Source of the DNA: Cohaesibacter sp. ES.047 | GTDB taxonomy: Bacteria > Pseudomonadota > Alphaproteobacteria > Rhizobiales > Cohaesibacteraceae | Length of the DNA: 64,000 nucleotides | Assembly (NCBI RefSeq): GCF_900215505.1 | Contig: NZ_LT907844.1 | Span: 2,328,501-2,392,500 of the forward strand | Reading direction: 5' to 3' | Part shown: piece after piece, positions 1 to 8,910 of the stretch | How the letters are laid out: every line of letters starts with the position of its first letter | Numbering within the stretch: the first letter of the stretch is position 1 | Program-made: the position numbers and the translations under genes | Notes under the pieces: generated by a model | What the model was told of the DNA's origin: nothing | What the model saw: the letters and a program-made list of their open reading frames with translations, nothing else | Database searches by the model: none

Positions 1-300
1 CACCTTGCTGCTGTCATAGGTGATCTTGACCACTTCGAGGTGTTTGGCCGCTGTGTGGTTTTCATAGGTGACATTCCTGGTGGTGGTGCCACCCGAATAG
101 CCGGAGATGGTTTCAACGACCCCGTTCACATGATCGAAGTCGCTTTCAACGCACCAGAAACAGCCGCCTGCGAAAATGGCAGTCTTCAGATCATCTGCGG
201 CAAGGCTGGGGCCAGCCAGAGTGGCGGACAGAGAAGCCGAAAGAGCGAGTGAGGCAGCAAAGAGAACAGATTTCAAGCGAGATGCTGTGTGTCGAGGCAT
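1..300 (-). CDS. msrA: Peptide-methionine (S)-S-oxide reductase MsrA, exported, 3' end cut by window
   Basis: Reading the minus strand from the ATG at 300 gives an open frame to the window edge. The first ~34 residues are a signal peptide (basic start, hydrophobic core, ending near SLAA), so the enzyme probably acts in the periplasm. The MsrA active-site motif follows at residues ~45-51 (GGCFWCV), with Cys47 as the catalytic cysteine, then the family block ESDFDHVNGV and SGYSGG. MsrA reduces methionine-S-sulfoxide in oxidised proteins using thioredoxin or an equivalent. About 100 residues are present and the C-terminal part lies outside. The identification is secure because the motif is diagnostic; the export is inferred from the leader only. 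Confidence 0.93.
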   Translation of the reverse strand, partial: MPRHTASRLKSVLFAASLALSASLSATLAGPSLAADDLKTAIFAGGCFWCVESDFDHVNGVVETISGYSGGTTTRNVTYENHTAAKHLEVVKITYDSSKV

Positions 301-412
301 AAGAGGTCTCCCTAATCGTGGTTTTGCCTCTTTGTGCCGTGTGATTGTGGCATTGTCGCGCAGAAAATGGCCCTCTCACGCAGGCTTGAAGGGATGTGAT
401 GAGATTTCAAGC

Positions 413-1573
413 TCAGGCCGCCTCCAGACGCCATTCCGTATGCACACAATTTCGACCCTTTTTCTTGGCGGCATAGAGACCTTCGTCTGCCTGATTGATC
501 AGAGACCGAATGCCTCTCACTCTGCCGTCGTGCGAAACATGAGCGATCCCGATACTGATTGTGACGTGAACCGGTTGGGATCCAATCATGATGGCCTGGT
601 TGGCAACAGCGACCCTGATGCGTTCTGCAATGTCTTTGGCCTTGCTTTGGTCAACGTTGCGGATGAGGGCGATGAACTCCTCGCCACCGTAGCGCGCCAG
701 AATGTCCTCTTTGCGCAAGGCGTTCTGTATATGCAGCGCCGTCTCGCGCAGGATTTCATCCCCTGCCTGATGCCCATGCGTGTCGTTGATCTTCTTGAAA
801 TGATCGAGGTCCATCAGCATCACCGCATCGGTTGGAGCCAGATCCTGCGGATAATGCTCAAAGAAATAGCGACGGTTGAAGGAACCCGTCAGTTCGTCTG
901 TTTCCGCCTGCAGCTTTAAAGCGCACATCGCACGCTCGGCCAGCAAAATCACCGCAAACATGAAGATCGAAAAGTTGACGATAATAATGTAGAAGAAAGC
1001 CGTAACCGGGTGGAACAGCATTATGTCAGGCTTCAGGAAGCCAATCCCGGCAATCAGCGACAGCAAACCTCCTAGCCCGCAAAGCCCCCCCAGAATATAT
1101 TTTACTCTTTTTGCCGTCGCGTCGTTGTTTCTAATGAAGTCGATGCCGCAAGCAAATAAGGTTGTTGTTGCAACAAAGTTGAAAATGGCCGACCGAACCG
1201 GCTGGCTCAGGTAGAACTCGGTGTGCAGCGCGGCTGCAATCAATCCCAGTGCGGGCAGGAGCACCAAAAAATCATGTCGATTGTATGCCTGCCGGTTCAG
1301 TGCGCGAAATCCGATAAAGGTCATTGCGTAACCGAGCATGCCGATTGCAAAGCTGCCGAACGTCCAGATGGAAAAGGGCACTTTTCCCAAAAGGCCATCA
1401 CCTGCAAGTGTAGAGCCGATAACCATCAAAACAACTGCAGCGAAAAGCGTGAGCAATCCGGCGTGAGGCCGTGGGATCGTCATGTGCAGGTAGAGGAAAG
1501 CAAAAGCCCCGACAAGATAGGTGGACTTCTGAAGCAACAGCACCGTAGCCAGATCTAGATCGGAATTTATCAA
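413..1573 (-). CDS. Membrane-bound diguanylate cyclase (GGDEF domain)
   Basis: The 386-residue protein has about six to seven hydrophobic segments in residues 1-220 and a C-terminal GGDEF domain from ~225 (DELTG). The active-site loop is GGEEF, and an RxxD inhibitory site (RKED) lies five residues before it, so both catalysis and product inhibition by c-di-GMP look intact. It makes c-di-GMP at the inner membrane; the membrane part resembles no sensor I can name. The start is a TTG at 1573 with a GAGGA ribosome site about ten bases upstream. The next ATG in frame (1483) would remove the first membrane segment, so I keep TTG. No EAL or HD-GYP domain is fused. Confidence 0.9.
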   Translation of the reverse strand: MINSDLDLATVLLLQKSTYLVGAFAFLYLHMTIPRPHAGLLTLFAAVVLMVIGSTLAGDGLLGKVPFSIWTFGSFAIGMLGYAMTFIGFRALNRQAYNRHDFLVLLPALGLIAAALHTEFYLSQPVRSAIFNFVATTTLFACGIDFIRNNDATAKRVKYILGGLCGLGGLLSLIAGIGFLKPDIMLFHPVTAFFYIIIVNFSIFMFAVILLAERAMCALKLQAETDELTGSFNRRYFFEHYPQDLAPTDAVMLMDLDHFKKINDTHGHQAGDEILRETALHIQNALRKEDILARYGGEEFIALIRNVDQSKAKDIAERIRVAVANQAIMIGSQPVHVTISIGIAHVSHDGRVRGIRSLINQADEGLYAAKKKGRNCVHTEWRLEAA

Positions 1574-1688
1574 GAGCCAAATTTCCTCAACATATGCGAG
1601 ACTTAGGGGCTCTTAGGTTAGACACCAATTGTTAAAAAAACGGTTTGAAACAAAAAAGAATCCGCAAAATTGACAATATCAACAATGG

Positions 1689-3614
1689 TTATCCTAGCCA
1701 CTGCTTAATGACGTCGATAAAATGGTCGGCAAATTTCTTCTGCTTTGAGCTGCCGACACCGTGAATATGAAGGAAATCGGGGCGGGTGGTCGGCTTCTGG
1801 ATGGCCATGTCAACGAGTGTCCGGTCGTTGAAAATCACATAGGCGGGCACCTTATGCTCCCTGGCGAGATCGGCGCGGGCCGCGCGCAGAGCCTCGAACA
1901 GGTCCTTGTCTGCTGCGTCCAGCTCGGGAAGGTCGCTCTTTGAGCGCTTCGGTCGGGACAGCTCGGTCGGCCCCATCACATCCGTGCGATAGGCAAAGCG
2001 CAGCGATCCTGTCTTGAGTTCGATGGCCTTGTCGGTGAGTTTTAGAGCACCATGGCCTTGAATGTCGATCTTGAGGAAGTTGGCCGCCACCATCTGTCTC
2101 AGGATAGCACGCCAGTCCTCTTTTGGGGTTTCCTTGCCGGTGCCATGACACTTGAGCTTGTCGTGGCCATACTTCTTGATTTTCTCGTGGGTCAGGCCGC
2201 GCAGAATATCGATGAGCTGAACCGCGCCAAAGCTTTCGCCAGTCGCCTCCGCCACCTCAATGAGCCGCAGGGCCTCGACATTGCCATCCTTGAGCTTGGG
2301 AGGATCAAGGCAGATATCACAATTGCCGCAGGGCTTGATCGTCTCGCCAAAATAGGTCAGCAGGGATTGCCGGCGGCAGCTTGGCGCTTCGCAAAAGGCA
2401 ATCAGGGCATCCAGCCGCTTGTGCTCGCGGGCGAGGTGATCTTCCTCGCCGCCTTCATTGTCTATGAAGGAGCGTCGCATGCGGATATCATCAAGCCCGT
2501 AAAGCATCATCGCTTCGGATGGCTCGCCATCCCGCCCCGCACGGCCGATCTCCTGCGCATAGGATTCCATGTTGGAGGGCAGATTGGTGTGAAAAACGTA
2601 GCGCACGTCCGGCTTGTCGATCCCCATGCCAAAGGCAATGGTGGCCACCATGACAGTTCCGCTTTCGCGCATGAAAAGAGCCTGATGGGCGGCGCGGATC
2701 TCTGAATCCATGCCCGCATGATAGGCAAAGGCCCTGATGTCGTGATCCCTGAGAAAGTCAGCCACTTCCTCGGTCTTGCGCCGCGACAGGCAATAGATGA
2801 TGCCGGACTGGTCGCGCCGCGCTTCGACAAACTCGATAAGTTGCTTTTTCCAGTCTTTGCGAAGCGTAACGGACAGGCGGATGTTAGGCCGGTCAAAACC
2901 GGAGACCACCACTTCGCCTTTGCGCTGACCATCGGCTGCACGCGGGAAGAGTTTATCCGCAATATCCTCACGTGTTGCGTGATCTGCGGTCGCCGTCAGC
3001 GCTGCAATGGGCGCATCGGGGAAAAAGTCAGTCAGGCGCGTGAGGCCTTCATAATCGGGTCGGAAGCTTGGGCCCCATCGCGAAATGCAATGCGCTTCGT
3101 CGATTGCGATCAGCTTCACCGGAAGTTTGGCGAGGGCCGTCAGCATGCGTTCCGTCATCAATCGCTCGGGCGCGATATAAAGCAGGGAGACCTCTCCGGC
3201 TGCGACCTTGCGCCAGACAGCGACATTGCCTTCACGAGAGCGCGAACTGTTGATGGTCTCGGCGGCAATGCCCGCCAGCTTGAGCGCCATGACCTGATCT
3301 TCCATCAGCGCAACGAGGGGCGAGACAACCAGCGTCAGCCCGCCGAAGATCATCGCAGGGATCTGGAAACAGATGCTTTTGCCCATGCCAGTCGGCATCA
3401 CGGCAAGCGTGCTGTTGCCTTCCAGCAGCGATTTGATGACTTCGGCCTGACGACCGCGAAACTGATCATAGCCATAAACCGTCTTGAGCACGTCAAGCGC
3501 CTGAACTTCCGGCGCCGCATCGGCATCGAACACCACCTTGCTGTGCGGCGCGAACAGGTCCTCGTCGGAGGACGTGATTTCGGCTGCAAGCGGAGAGTGG
3601 GATGGTGGGTTCAT
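1689..3614 (-). CDS. recQ: ATP-dependent DNA helicase RecQ
   Basis: A 641-residue RecQ helicase that unwinds DNA 3' to 5' in recombination and fork repair. Visible in order are the RecQ motif 0 region (YGYDQFRGRQ), Walker A (MPTGMGKS), the DEAH box followed by the RecQ aromatic loop (AIDEAHCISRWGPSFRP), helicase motifs V-VI (HTNLPSNMESYAQEIGRAGRDG), the zinc-binding cysteines (CEAPSCRR and CGNCDIC), a winged-helix part and a C-terminal HRDC domain at about 565-641. Length is normal for bacterial RecQ. One small departure is WGPSF where most RecQ proteins have WGHDF. It is followed on the same strand by the diguanylate cyclase, without sign of coupling. Confidence 0.97.
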   Translation of the reverse strand: MNPPSHSPLAAEITSSDEDLFAPHSKVVFDADAAPEVQALDVLKTVYGYDQFRGRQAEVIKSLLEGNSTLAVMPTGMGKSICFQIPAMIFGGLTLVVSPLVALMEDQVMALKLAGIAAETINSSRSREGNVAVWRKVAAGEVSLLYIAPERLMTERMLTALAKLPVKLIAIDEAHCISRWGPSFRPDYEGLTRLTDFFPDAPIAALTATADHATREDIADKLFPRAADGQRKGEVVVSGFDRPNIRLSVTLRKDWKKQLIEFVEARRDQSGIIYCLSRRKTEEVADFLRDHDIRAFAYHAGMDSEIRAAHQALFMRESGTVMVATIAFGMGIDKPDVRYVFHTNLPSNMESYAQEIGRAGRDGEPSEAMMLYGLDDIRMRRSFIDNEGGEEDHLAREHKRLDALIAFCEAPSCRRQSLLTYFGETIKPCGNCDICLDPPKLKDGNVEALRLIEVAEATGESFGAVQLIDILRGLTHEKIKKYGHDKLKCHGTGKETPKEDWRAILRQMVAANFLKIDIQGHGALKLTDKAIELKTGSLRFAYRTDVMGPTELSRPKRSKSDLPELDAADKDLFEALRAARADLAREHKVPAYVIFNDRTLVDMAIQKPTTRPDFLHIHGVGSSKQKKFADHFIDVIKQWLG

Positions 3615-3855
3615 CGACTGATTTCTAAAGGCAAGGGAACAGGTGTCCCGAACCTATCTGATTTGCGAGGCAAAGGTAAACCGCCAAAAGGCCGTCGTGA
3701 AGCCCCTGTGAAGAGTGATCGCCGAGGCTTCAATTGGCCTGCCGTTGATCCCGTTGTTTGTCTTTCCTAAGCACGATAAAAATTCATGAGGTCGCAGCAT
3801 GAAAAAAGCCGGTTCGCACCTTCATCCGATAACACAGCCGCAGATTTTGGCCCAC

Positions 3856-5871
3856 TCAGTTCGAGCGTACCGGCGGGCGCGTGCCGATGCCGTGTTCTGT
3901 TTTCTCCCAGTGATGGGGGGCCACGAGCAACTGGAACAGTGCCCGCCACGCAGCCGGTGTCATGGCAAGCCAGTAAAGCGGCATGGCAAACACACTCATC
4001 CAGCCCGCGCCGTAACGCTTGCTGACAGCTGAGCGGGCCAACAGCATCATGCTGCCATAGCCGAAGATGAGATTGAAGCTGTTAAGCGACAACAGGAACC
4101 AGTAGAAAATCGAATCGGAGCCCGATGTCATGACAGCCGATGCCAGTGCCGCGCCGAATGTGATGAAATAGAGCGGGTGAATGAGTGCCGAAACAAGCAT
4201 TCCGCCTATCAGGATCTGGAAAGCCAAGAAATTGAGCGCGCCCATCTGCATCCACAACATATGTGGTTCACGCATGTGCACCAGCCAGGTCTGCATCCAG
4301 CCCTTGAACCAGCGGGTCCGCTGTTTCAGCCATGAGCGGTACCGAACGGGCGCTTCTTCCCAAGTATCGGTCTGGAGCATTTCGATGCGGTAGCCGAACC
4401 GAGTGAGGCGCATGCCAAGATCCGCATCCTCGGTGACGTTATAGGGATCCCAGGCCCCGATCTCCCTGAGCACCGAAGTTCGAAAATGATTGGACGTGCC
4501 CCCCAACGGCACAGGCAGTTGTTCATTGGCAAGAAACGGCAGCAACCCGTCGAACAACGCGGCATATTCCATGGCGAACTGGCGGGTCAGAAAGCTGCTT
4601 GTGCGATTGTCGATTGCGAGCCGTCCCTGAAGACATCCGAGCGAGGGTCCGCCGGCCTGCATGCGCAAGGCTGCCTCTCGCAGTTGCATCGGATGGGGGC
4701 GATCTTCGGCGTCAAAAACCGCCACCAGCTCGGAGCTGACGAAGGCAAGCGCATAGTTGAGAGCTTTTGGCTTGGTGCGTGGGCCGTTGACGGGGATGGT
4801 CATGATTGAAAAAAGCGGCGGCAGATTCTCGGCAACCAAGGCATCATGGGTGTCCTGATCATCCGCCTCGATCAGCAACATGATGGTCAAACGATCTTCC
4901 GGATAGTTGATGCGCCTCAACGAGGCAATCAGATCCGGCACCACGGCGGCTTCCCGGTAAAGGGGCACAAGCAGACTGTAGCTTGGCCAATAGATTTGCT
5001 TTTTCGACGATTGGACAAGGGTTGCGAGCGTGTTGTGCATCGACGCCGCAATAGTGCGATGGTTCAGCCATGCAACGAGACGCAAGGACGAGATGCTGAG
5101 AAACACCACAAGGCTGATCATATTGAACAGAATGGCCAGCTCGCTGGCCCACAGGCTACCACCGAGGACGACCAGAATGCCGATGATGAAAAAGAGCATC
5201 TGTTTACCGCCCGGTCGACTGTGCGAGGAATAGGCGGGCATGTCCTGCCGCAAGCGATAGACATCGGTTCTCAACGCGACCTTACTGCTCCGCTCTCGCT
5301 GACTGCGCAGGAAAAGACTGGGGCGCGTCAGGCGGATACGGTGTTTGAGATCGGGGTTGGCAGTGAGCTTGGCGGCCAGAAGATCAAGGGCTTTGCCTTG
5401 CGGGGCACAGACAAGGTGCCCACCGGACAGGCGAAAAGGGGAGGTGGAGGCCTCACGCTGCTGCATGAACCGACAGTTGATCAGATCAAGCGCATCAAGT
5501 GGACAATCGGGAGAGACATCCTCCAGCGTGGCCATCTCTTGCTCATCGAGATAGGGTATGCCCAGTTTTTGAGAGGCCGCAAGATAATAGAGCCGTTCAC
5601 TCAGCCGTCCGGTCCGTATCCAGTGGCTGGCAAGATCATTGCTCATTCGGGACTGAGCATGCGCGCTGGACAGACGCTCAATGCGCGCCGCATCAAGGGT
5701 GCCACGGCAAAGCAATTCCAGATGAAAGGGGAGGCTCTCTTGCTTGGCTGGGGAAGCAAGGGGCTGACCGGATTGCAGCGCCAGATCTTCATGCGGTGTG
5801 AGGAGAGGGGCTGGTGTCCCAGGGGGCCCATCATCTGGCCGCTTTTTCTGCTCGGTCAGTAAAAATGGCAT
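3856..5871 (-). CDS. Membrane glycosyltransferase family 2 with N-terminal GspE-N/MshEN-like domain
   Basis: A 671-residue processive-type glycosyltransferase. Residues ~50-195 resemble the N-terminal domain of type II secretion ATPases (LGIPYLDEQ..., then a C-terminal strand part with QGKALDLL); MshEN versions of this domain bind c-di-GMP. Two hydrophobic segments (~235-285) precede a GT-A catalytic domain with EADDQD (~335), FDAEDRPHP (~386), TEDADLG (~478) and the QxxRW-type motif QRTRWFKGW (~517), the signature of cellulose/chitin-synthase-like enzymes. At least three membrane segments close the protein. It probably makes or exports a surface polysaccharide from a nucleotide sugar; the sugar cannot be told. 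It stands alone, without visible export partners. Confidence 0.85.
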   Translation of the reverse strand: MPFLLTEQKKRPDDGPPGTPAPLLTPHEDLALQSGQPLASPAKQESLPFHLELLCRGTLDAARIERLSSAHAQSRMSNDLASHWIRTGRLSERLYYLAASQKLGIPYLDEQEMATLEDVSPDCPLDALDLINCRFMQQREASTSPFRLSGGHLVCAPQGKALDLLAAKLTANPDLKHRIRLTRPSLFLRSQRERSSKVALRTDVYRLRQDMPAYSSHSRPGGKQMLFFIIGILVVLGGSLWASELAILFNMISLVVFLSISSLRLVAWLNHRTIAASMHNTLATLVQSSKKQIYWPSYSLLVPLYREAAVVPDLIASLRRINYPEDRLTIMLLIEADDQDTHDALVAENLPPLFSIMTIPVNGPRTKPKALNYALAFVSSELVAVFDAEDRPHPMQLREAALRMQAGGPSLGCLQGRLAIDNRTSSFLTRQFAMEYAALFDGLLPFLANEQLPVPLGGTSNHFRTSVLREIGAWDPYNVTEDADLGMRLTRFGYRIEMLQTDTWEEAPVRYRSWLKQRTRWFKGWMQTWLVHMREPHMLWMQMGALNFLAFQILIGGMLVSALIHPLYFITFGAALASAVMTSGSDSIFYWFLLSLNSFNLIFGYGSMMLLARSAVSKRYGAGWMSVFAMPLYWLAMTPAAWRALFQLLVAPHHWEKTEHGIGTRPPVRSN

Positions 5872-5979
5872 GACATGCCCCGTTCAATGCCGTTATATCA
5901 AATCAACAGTCTGGCAACCTGAATTAAAAATATTGGTGGTCAATACCTAAAATTGTGGCACACGGGATTTGCAATTTCA

Positions 5980-7086
5980 ATGCGGCTCGGAAAACTTTCG
6001 ACAATTAAAGATTGCATTTGCGCATTTGGGAGCTTCCTGAAACGCGCAAACAGGACAAAATGCTCTTGTAAGGGCGCTTTTGAAGGGGTTTATGAGGGTG
6101 TTCGTCATATCGCCCTGCTGTTTTGTATCGTCATGATGCTTCCGAACGGCCCTGTTGTGGCTCAAGAGACAAACGCTCAGGTTGTTGAAGAGTCTCAGCT
6201 TGAGCCGTCAGAACAGGAGGCAACCGACGACGCCGAAGATCCTGACGTCGGCGCAAACGTCAATCTGCGCAACCGGCCGACGCAGGCCGGAGCGCCTGTT
6301 GCCAGCGAGGAGTGGGCCAAGGCAGGCTTCACGGGCTTTATCGACAGCCGCCAGAGACTGGCTCAGCCCGAGCAGGACCTGCTTGATCGGGGCCTGCGTC
6401 TTTTGACGACCGGCGACTTCCCCCACTTCAATTTTCGGCAAGGGGATGACGAGCCCGAAGGCTATCACGTTGAGATGATGCGAAGCCTGTGCGAGGAACT
6501 GAACATCGCCTGCACGATGAAGGTCGTTGCCTTTTCCTCGATCCCGGACATGCTGCAAGAGGGCGAGGCCGATGTTGCTGTGGCGGGGTTGGCCATCCAC
6601 CCCAGTCTTCTTGATACCATCGGCTTTTCAAACATCTACTTGCAACGGCCCGCCCGGTTCGTTCGCCGCAAGGATGATTTTCTCCGGTTTGATGCCCATT
6701 CGCTGGATGGAGAGCCGGTTGCGGTGCTGGGCGGCTCGGCCCACGAGGCCTTTCTCAAGGCCTATTTCCCCGGCATCAACAGGGTGCCGGTGACCGATCT
6801 CGACGCGGCGCGCCGGATCCTTCTCGACAAAACCGTCAAGGCCGTCTTCGCTGACGCCTTCCAGTTGCTGCCTCTGGTGTCGGGCAGCAACAGCAAACTC
6901 ATTTTTGCAGGCAAGCCCTATTACGATTCGCATTTTTTCGGTGATGGCATGGCGCTGGCCTATTCACGCACTCTGCCCGGGTTGGGCAATCTGCTCAACT
7001 ACGGCCTATTGAAGCTTGAGCAGAAGGGACGGCTCGCCGAGCTGTATGCGCGGCACTTTGCCGTTGATGTCTACGCCAGCTATTGA
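5980..7086 (+). CDS. Extracellular solute-binding protein, family 3 (amino-acid-type)
   Basis: The C-terminal ~250 residues are a periplasmic binding domain of the SBP_bac_3 type (LTTGDFPHFNFR..., GYHVEMMRSLCEELNIACTMKVV, DVAVAGLAIHP, DAFQLLPLV), as in polar amino acid ABC systems and related sensors. A hydrophobic export signal (~residues 35-58 from this ATG, ending at VVAQ) is followed by an acidic, Glu/Gln-rich linker of ~55 residues. The start is uncertain: the ATG at 5980 has no good ribosome site, and a TTG at 5953 is also in frame. The long stretch before the hydrophobic core is unusual for a signal peptide. No permease or ATPase is adjacent, so it may work with distant partners. Confidence 0.8.
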   Translation: MRLGKLSTIKDCICAFGSFLKRANRTKCSCKGAFEGVYEGVRHIALLFCIVMMLPNGPVVAQETNAQVVEESQLEPSEQEATDDAEDPDVGANVNLRNRPTQAGAPVASEEWAKAGFTGFIDSRQRLAQPEQDLLDRGLRLLTTGDFPHFNFRQGDDEPEGYHVEMMRSLCEELNIACTMKVVAFSSIPDMLQEGEADVAVAGLAIHPSLLDTIGFSNIYLQRPARFVRRKDDFLRFDAHSLDGEPVAVLGGSAHEAFLKAYFPGINRVPVTDLDAARRILLDKTVKAVFADAFQLLPLVSGSNSKLIFAGKPYYDSHFFGDGMALAYSRTLPGLGNLLNYGLLKLEQKGRLAELYARHFAVDVYASY

Positions 7087-7113
7087 CCGAGGCACTCTGC
7101 GAGCATGCCGCTG

Positions 7114-7932
7114 TCAGCGATTGCGAAACGGCAGCAGGATCGACCATAAAAGCTGCCCCGGTTTCTCGCTCTGATATTGATTGAGCCCGATGGTCATCGC
7201 CTCGTGACCGGCATCTGGCTGCGCCACGTAGGTGCCGAACATCCGATCCCAGATCGACAGATTGAAACCATAGTTCGAGTTGGTCTCCCTTGGGGTTACC
7301 GAATGATGCACCCGATGCATGTCCGGCGTGACGACAAGTACCCTCAGCACGGCATCCGCCCGCTTGGACAGGCGCACGTTGGCATGGTTGAAGAGCGCCG
7401 CGGCATTGAGTATGGCCTCGAACAGGAACACAGCAATCGCTGGCGCACCAAAGACGATCACCCAGACGCACTTGTAAAGAAGAGACAGAAGGATCTCGAT
7501 GGGGTGAAAGCGCAGCGCAGTAGAAACATCGATATCCCGGTCCGCATGATGAACCTGATGCAGGCGCCAGAAGACCGGAATGATGTGCGAAAGCAGATGC
7601 TGCAGCCAGATCGCGAAATCAAGGATGACAAAGGCAATCAGCACCGACAGCCACGCGGGCAAGTCGATCCAGTTGAGCACCCCCCAGCCGTGTTCGGCTG
7701 CGATCAGTGCCACACCGATGGGCAGGATCGGCATCAGCAGCCGCACGATTACGGTGTCGAGGACGACAATGCCCCAGTTGGTCAACCAGCGTCGTCCTTT
7801 GGGCTGTGACCGGTCGCGTTTGGGCAAAGCCCATTCCGCCATCGCCATGATGACAAAGGTGGCCACAAACACGCCCAGTCGCAGACTGTTTTCATCAAGT
7901 CCGAGAAAGGAAAAGAGGCTGTCTTGCATCAT
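7114..7932 (-). CDS. Sterol desaturase / fatty acid hydroxylase family protein
   Basis: A 272-residue integral membrane protein of the fatty acid hydroxylase superfamily, which uses a di-iron centre to hydroxylate or desaturate lipids. The His clusters are visible in order: HLLSH and HQVHH (~113-130), an FNH (~190) and MHRVHH (~215). Four hydrophobic segments surround them. Its natural substrate is unknown; bacterial members act on sterols, hopanoids, ornithine lipids or carotenoids. It faces the solute-binding protein gene tail to tail with 27 bases between stops. Confidence 0.88.
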   Translation of the reverse strand: MMQDSLFSFLGLDENSLRLGVFVATFVIMAMAEWALPKRDRSQPKGRRWLTNWGIVVLDTVIVRLLMPILPIGVALIAAEHGWGVLNWIDLPAWLSVLIAFVILDFAIWLQHLLSHIIPVFWRLHQVHHADRDIDVSTALRFHPIEILLSLLYKCVWVIVFGAPAIAVFLFEAILNAAALFNHANVRLSKRADAVLRVLVVTPDMHRVHHSVTPRETNSNYGFNLSIWDRMFGTYVAQPDAGHEAMTIGLNQYQSEKPGQLLWSILLPFRNR

Positions 7933-8139
7933 TCACTCCGCAGGCAACGCTCTGCATTGCCGAAAGATATATTCAACTCTTTGCATTTAATAGCCAACGC
8001 GAAGCGAAGACGCAAATCGCATTTCGGCCATATCTTGTCACTTTGTTGTGACGCCAAACCCAAGGCACCCTTGGCGTTTGGTTGCGAAACTGATAGGAAG
8101 GCGAACCTTCTATCCAAGCCGAGAGCATCGAGCCAAACC

Positions 8140-8907
8140 ATGTCCGACGCAAGCCCGATTACCGCTGACAGCCCATTTGATTTTCTCATCACAGAGCCCG
8201 AGGGCGAGGCCAGAGCCGTGATGCTGCTGGCGCACGGCTCGGGCGGTCCGATGGATTCGCCCTTCATGGAGCGCATCGCAAATCTGTTGACGGAAAAGGG
8301 CATTGTTGTCGCCCGCTTCGAATTCTCCTACATGGCGCGCCGACGTGTCGACGGCAAAAGACGTCCGTCCGGTCGGGCCGAACGCTGGACGCATCACTAT
8401 TTTCGCGCGGTTGAAGAATTGACCGAAGGAGAGCGCTGGAACCCGGACTGGGACGCCCTGCCGCTCGTTATCGGCGGCAAGAGTATGGGCGGTCGCATCG
8501 CAGCGATGCTGGCCGATGATGAAGATCTCAATCTTGCGGTCAAGGCCGTGGTGGTGTTTGGCTATCCGTTCCATCCCATCGGCAAGTCCGAGCCGGATCA
8601 GTGGCGTCTTGAGCCGCTTGAAAAGAGCCTTCTGCCGATCCTCATTTGTCAGGGCGAGCGCGATGATTTTGGCTGGTGGGATGAAGTCGATGCGCTTGAG
8701 CTGCCGCCTCAGGTCACCCTCGAGTGGATCACCGACGGCAGCCATGATCTTGGTCCGTCAGGCAAATCCGAAGCCACCCTGAAAAGCAATCTGGACCATG
8801 CATCCGCTCTTGCTGCCGATTTTGCCGCCAACCCGCCAGTGCTGACGATGGACTTCGAGGAAGATACCTTTAGTGATGGCGCGTTTGATGAGGGGGATGA
8901 GGAGTAG
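8140..8907 (+). CDS. Small alpha/beta hydrolase (KANL3/Tex30-like, dienelactone-hydrolase-like)
   Basis: From the ATG at 8140 the protein has 255 residues. It shows the oxyanion region LAHGSGGPMDSPFM near the start and the nucleophile elbow GKSMGGRIAA at ~residue 115, with a late Asp (QGERDDFGW) and His (DGSHDLGPS) completing a likely Ser-Asp-His triad. This pattern fits the KANL3/Tex30 branch of bacterial alpha/beta hydrolases. Substrate unknown. The open frame extends upstream to 7924, but the extra 72 residues are not conserved-looking and the MSDASPITAD start is the natural one. The C-terminus is very acidic (EEDTFSDGAFDEGDEE). Confidence 0.85.
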   Translation: MSDASPITADSPFDFLITEPEGEARAVMLLAHGSGGPMDSPFMERIANLLTEKGIVVARFEFSYMARRRVDGKRRPSGRAERWTHHYFRAVEELTEGERWNPDWDALPLVIGGKSMGGRIAAMLADDEDLNLAVKAVVVFGYPFHPIGKSEPDQWRLEPLEKSLLPILICQGERDDFGWWDEVDALELPPQVTLEWITDGSHDLGPSGKSEATLKSNLDHASALAADFAANPPVLTMDFEEDTFSDGAFDEGDEE

Positions 8908-8910
8908 TCT

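Noticed and set aside
1670-1682. TTGA-CAATA-TCAA near the diguanylate cyclase promoter
   Set aside because: The spacer is five bases, whereas FNR/FixK boxes need six, so the half-sites would be out of register.
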